From an uncultured Clostridia bacterium (GTDB lineage: Bacteria > Bacillota > Clostridia > TANB77 > CAG-508): a stretch of DNA of 33,602 nucleotides. Positions 31,957-33,602 of the stretch are shown one piece after another. The stretch spans positions 1-33,602 of the forward strand of contig CANRGE010000021.1 in NCBI GenBank assembly GCA_947630065.1, written 5' to 3'. Made by a program: the position numbers and the translations under genes. Positions within the stretch are counted from its first letter, which is position 1. Every line of letters begins with the position of its first letter. The notes beneath the pieces were generated by a model, which saw nothing but the letters and a program-made list of their open reading frames with translations, searched no databases and was not told where the DNA came from.

Positions 31957-32431
31957 TGGAATACTAAAAGGAGCAGAAACTGTAGTAGATAAATACCAAA
32001 ACAAGGTAGAACAAGAACAAAACGAACTAGCAAAAATAGATGATTATATACAAAACGGAAGAGAAGGAAATTTATTTACAGGGACCGAGCTATTAAAAGA
32101 AAAAACAATAGTACAAACATCAACAAGTTCAGTAGATAGAAATGTACTTATAACATTAGAAGATTCGATAGATAAATATAAATATTTGCTATTTGTATTT
32201 GGACCATATGACACCACGGATGAATGTATAAGCTCAATAGAAACTAAATTGATTCCAGTAAATGAAATTAATAATAATTGTAATGTTGTATTAAATCAAC
32301 AAGTAGGGCCTAATTATTCATGTGCAGTTTTATATTTTAATGATAATAAAACAATTCGTATTGGAGCCACATTATCATCAAATACAACTAGAACACATTT
32401 TGCAATAACATCGATTAAAGGAATAAAATAG
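31940..32431 (+). CDS. Variable extracellular module of pilin-like protein, copy 2 (+1 frame)
   Basis: The 163-codon frame begins CGNNGILKGAETVVDKYQNK and continues EQEQNELAKIDDYIQNGRE, almost as in copy 1. After that the sequence is unrelated to copy 1: GNLFTGTELLKEKTIVQTST, then KYKYLLFVFGPYD, VLNQQVGPNYSCAVLYFNDNKTIRIGATLSS and a short end. It appears to be a beta-rich domain with one pair of cysteines, plausibly a binding module; I do not recognise a family. It is +1 relative to the anchor frame, and a TAA at 31934-31936 limits the overlap to about 20 nt. The frame is undamaged over 160 codons, which argues for continued selection. A GGGCGATTTTAATCGCCC repeat follows. Confidence 0.6.
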   Translation: MHCGNNGILKGAETVVDKYQNKVEQEQNELAKIDDYIQNGREGNLFTGTELLKEKTIVQTSTSSVDRNVLITLEDSIDKYKYLLFVFGPYDTTDECISSIETKLIPVNEINNNCNVVLNQQVGPNYSCAVLYFNDNKTIRIGATLSSNTTRTHFAITSIKGIK

Positions 32432-32457
32432 TTATATAAAGAATTACAAGTACAAAT

Positions 32458-32481
32458 GTAGGGGCGATTTTAATCGCCCGT
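32458..32481. repeat. Third copy of the GGGCGATTTTAATCGCCC palindrome
   Basis: TGTAGGGGCGATTTTAATCG, continuing CCCG, lies just after the stop of pilin-like copy 2, so the locus is bracketed by this repeat on both sides. It may double as its terminator hairpin. Confidence 0.85.
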
Positions 32482-32523
32482 CCTTCGAAGGTTAGCTAAT
32501 ATAAAAGAAAAAAATATGTAAAC

Positions 32524-32565
32524 AACTAAGATATAACAAATTATTGTTACATCTTAGTTATTTTA
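32524..32565. terminator. Bidirectional terminator
   Basis: AACTAAGATATAAC (32524-32537) and GTTACATCTTAGTT (32546-32559), one mismatch, then ATTTTATT, next to the stop of the minus-strand gene at 32566. Confidence 0.75.
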
Positions 32566-32811
32566 TTACATTCCATTTTTAATTACATCCATAGCAAAAG
32601 CACAAATAATAAATTCTATTGCAAAAAATAGACCTAATCTAAAAATAGACATTGAAATATCAGCTAATAAAATACTTGGATGGAAATATGTAAAAATTAA
32701 TAAAATTAAAGCAAGAATAGATACTATGTAGGAAAATTTTAAACCTATATGTAAAATATTTTTTATTTTTTTATCTAAATTATTAAATTTTTGAACAATT
32801 GAATTAAACAT
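32566..32811 (-). CDS. Small two-helix membrane protein, 81 aa
   Basis: A charged N-terminal helix (MFNSIVQKFNNLDKKIKNILHIG) is followed by two membrane helices (FSYIVSILALILLIFTYF, about 27-45, and MSIFRLGLFFAIEFIICAFAMDVI, about 53-76). The second contains an in-membrane Glu and Cys. AAGGATTG lies about 10 nt before the ATG, an acceptable RBS. I do not recognise a named family, and the gene stands alone. The stretch 32812-33162 downstream of rpsT holds element copy 9 and the rpsT terminator only. Confidence 0.68.
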   Translation of the reverse strand: MFNSIVQKFNNLDKKIKNILHIGLKFSYIVSILALILLIFTYFHPSILLADISMSIFRLGLFFAIEFIICAFAMDVIKNGM

Positions 32812-32923
32812 AGTTTTATCACAATCCTTTCTTATTGTATAAAAAACCTCTTATATAAATGGTAACACGAAAACATAGTAAAATCAAAGGCAATAAAAGG
32901 AAATATAGGTAAAGAAATACCAT

Positions 32924-33098
32924 AGAACAAATCTCGCTTCGCGAGACCTTTTCTCTACATCTTAAAGTTTGCTATCTAAATTCAAGGTCTCAAAGAAGCG
33001 TAAAGATTTGTTGACGCGAAAATTTACGAAGTAAATTTTCTGTGCAATGTTATTTTTTTCTATAATAGGAAAGTAGAACTTTCCTATTATAGAAAAAA
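32924..33098 (-). repeat. Dispersed hairpin element, copy 9
   Basis: This complete copy is almost identical to copy 5, including the left end TAGAACAAATCTCGCTTCGC and the CTATAATAGG outer stem of hairpin A (33059-33098). Hairpin B has one loop change (TTTACGAAGTAAA). Hairpin A abuts the rpsT terminator. Confidence 0.93.
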
Positions 33099-33126
33099 GC
33101 AAATATTCCTTTTCGAATATTTGCTT
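33093..33126 (-). terminator. Terminator of rpsT
   Basis: AAGCAAATATTC (33097-33108), loop CTTTTC, GAATATTTGCTT (33115-33126), with a T-run on the minus strand (33093-33098) shared with the outer stem of element copy 9. Confidence 0.85.
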
Positions 33127-33162
33127 AAATAAAAAACTATGCATAATTTTTTATATATCATT

Positions 33163-33429
33163 TTATGCTTTTACAGCATTTAATTTTTTAGCTAATCTAG
33201 ATTTTTTTCTAGCAGCAGTATTTTTTACGATAACCCCTTTTGAACAAGCCATATCAATTTTCTTTGTAGCTTCAACAAATAATTTTTCTGCATCTTCTAC
33301 ATTTTTAGCTTCAATTGCTTCTTCAAATTTTCTTATAGCTGTTCTGCAACCAGATTTTATCATATTATTTCTTAATGTTTTTTTCTCAATAACACTAACT
33401 CTTTTTATTGCTGATTTAATATTTGGCAT
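33163..33429 (-). CDS. rpsT: 30S ribosomal protein S20
   Basis: S20 is a small three-helix protein that binds 16S rRNA early in assembly of the 30S subunit. The 88 residues start [11 protein letters not shown], have the standard [19 protein letters not shown] helix and end [21 protein letters not shown], the conserved RNA-binding segment. ATG 33429 is preceded by AAGGAGG. It is monocistronic, with its own promoter and terminator, as is usual for this gene. Confidence 0.97.
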   Translation of the reverse strand: MPNIKSAIKRVSVIEKKTLRNNMIKSGCRTAIRKFEEAIEAKNVEDAEKLFVEATKKIDMACSKGVIVKNTAARKKSRLAKKLNAVKA

Positions 33430-33470
33430 TTTTGCACCTCCTTGTAATTAAGTTACATTTAACGCATAAT

Positions 33471-33499
33471 ATTGTAACATACATATACAAAAAATGCAA
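33471..33499 (-). promoter_or_regulatory. Promoter of rpsT
   Basis: On the minus strand TTGCAT (33494-33499), 17 nt, TACAAT (33471-33476). The remaining 33500-33602 holds only a plus-strand TATAAT at about 33584 that may belong to a gene beyond the window. Confidence 0.6.
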
Positions 33500-33602
33500 G
33501 AAAAATTTACTAAAATGCTTTTAAATCGCAAATTTTTATTTGAATTTCCGTTTTTTATTAAAAACCTGATATAAGTGTGGTGATATAATATTAATATGTT
33601 TT

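Noticed and set aside
32962..33144. 60-residue minus-strand frame inside element copy 9
   Set aside because: It is made of the repeat sequence itself, has no RBS and is not preserved in the other copies.

Overview
The window is strongly AT-rich, densely coded bacterial chromosome. The content points to a host-associated, probably uncultured Clostridia-type Firmicute: a ctsR-mcsA-mcsB-clpC operon, AddA, MutS2, RbgA, Mini-RNase III, CdaA, a SpoIIID-like protein, LPXTG/sortase surface display, near-consensus TTGACA-N17-TATAAT promoters and strong GGAGG-type ribosome binding sites. The lineage is an inference; no rRNA is present.

Layout. 1-801: copy 1 of a pilin-like surface gene with an (AC)22 tract in its 5' coding end. 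830-1336: an unrecognised gene on the minus strand. 1482-6120: the CtsR-controlled protein quality-control operon. 6145-7002: a cation diffusion facilitator. 7289-7615: a small membrane-anchored protein. 7903-11565: addA, convergent with mutS2 (11587-13956). 14175-15469: an LPXTG protein next to a sortase. 15598-16907: a membrane protein and a P-loop protein. 16932-20285: a minus-strand operon of GT-C glycosyltransferase, GtrA and FAD oxidoreductase. 20745-23554: a CmpB-like membrane protein, a decayed KilA-N gene, rbgA and mrnC. 23605-24131: a RelB/YoeB toxin-antitoxin pair whose toxin is frameshifted. 24347-24421: tRNA-Glu. 24546-27727: ruvA, rarA, two half-size TSUP permeases flanking a SpoIIID-like gene, and a 46-residue protein. 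27772-30668: a Cys-rich protein, a small membrane protein, cdaA, truA and a DUF2651-like protein. 30904-33429: an unrecognised gene, copy 2 of the pilin-like locus, a small membrane protein and rpsT.

Two things stand out. First, the pilin-like locus exists twice (about 124-801 and 31729-32431). Promoter, leader and membrane-anchor region are nearly identical, but the C-terminal modules are unrelated. Each copy has an AC dinucleotide tract just after the start codon. Copy 1, (AC)22, is in frame with the pilin-type helix. Copy 2, (AC)9, is out of frame and stops at once; one more repeat unit would restore it. Both copies also share a second one-base frame break immediately after the helix, at TTR-CGG-A, with long intact reading frames behind it. 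The arrangement looks like a phase-variable, modular surface-protein family, with either programmed +1 frameshifting or internal re-initiation.

Second, a non-coding element of about 175 bp with nested hairpins occurs nine times, complete or partial, in either orientation between genes. One copy supplies the last codons and stop of the sortase gene. A second, unrelated palindromic repeat (core GGGCGATTTTAATCGCCC) flanks pilin-like copy 2.
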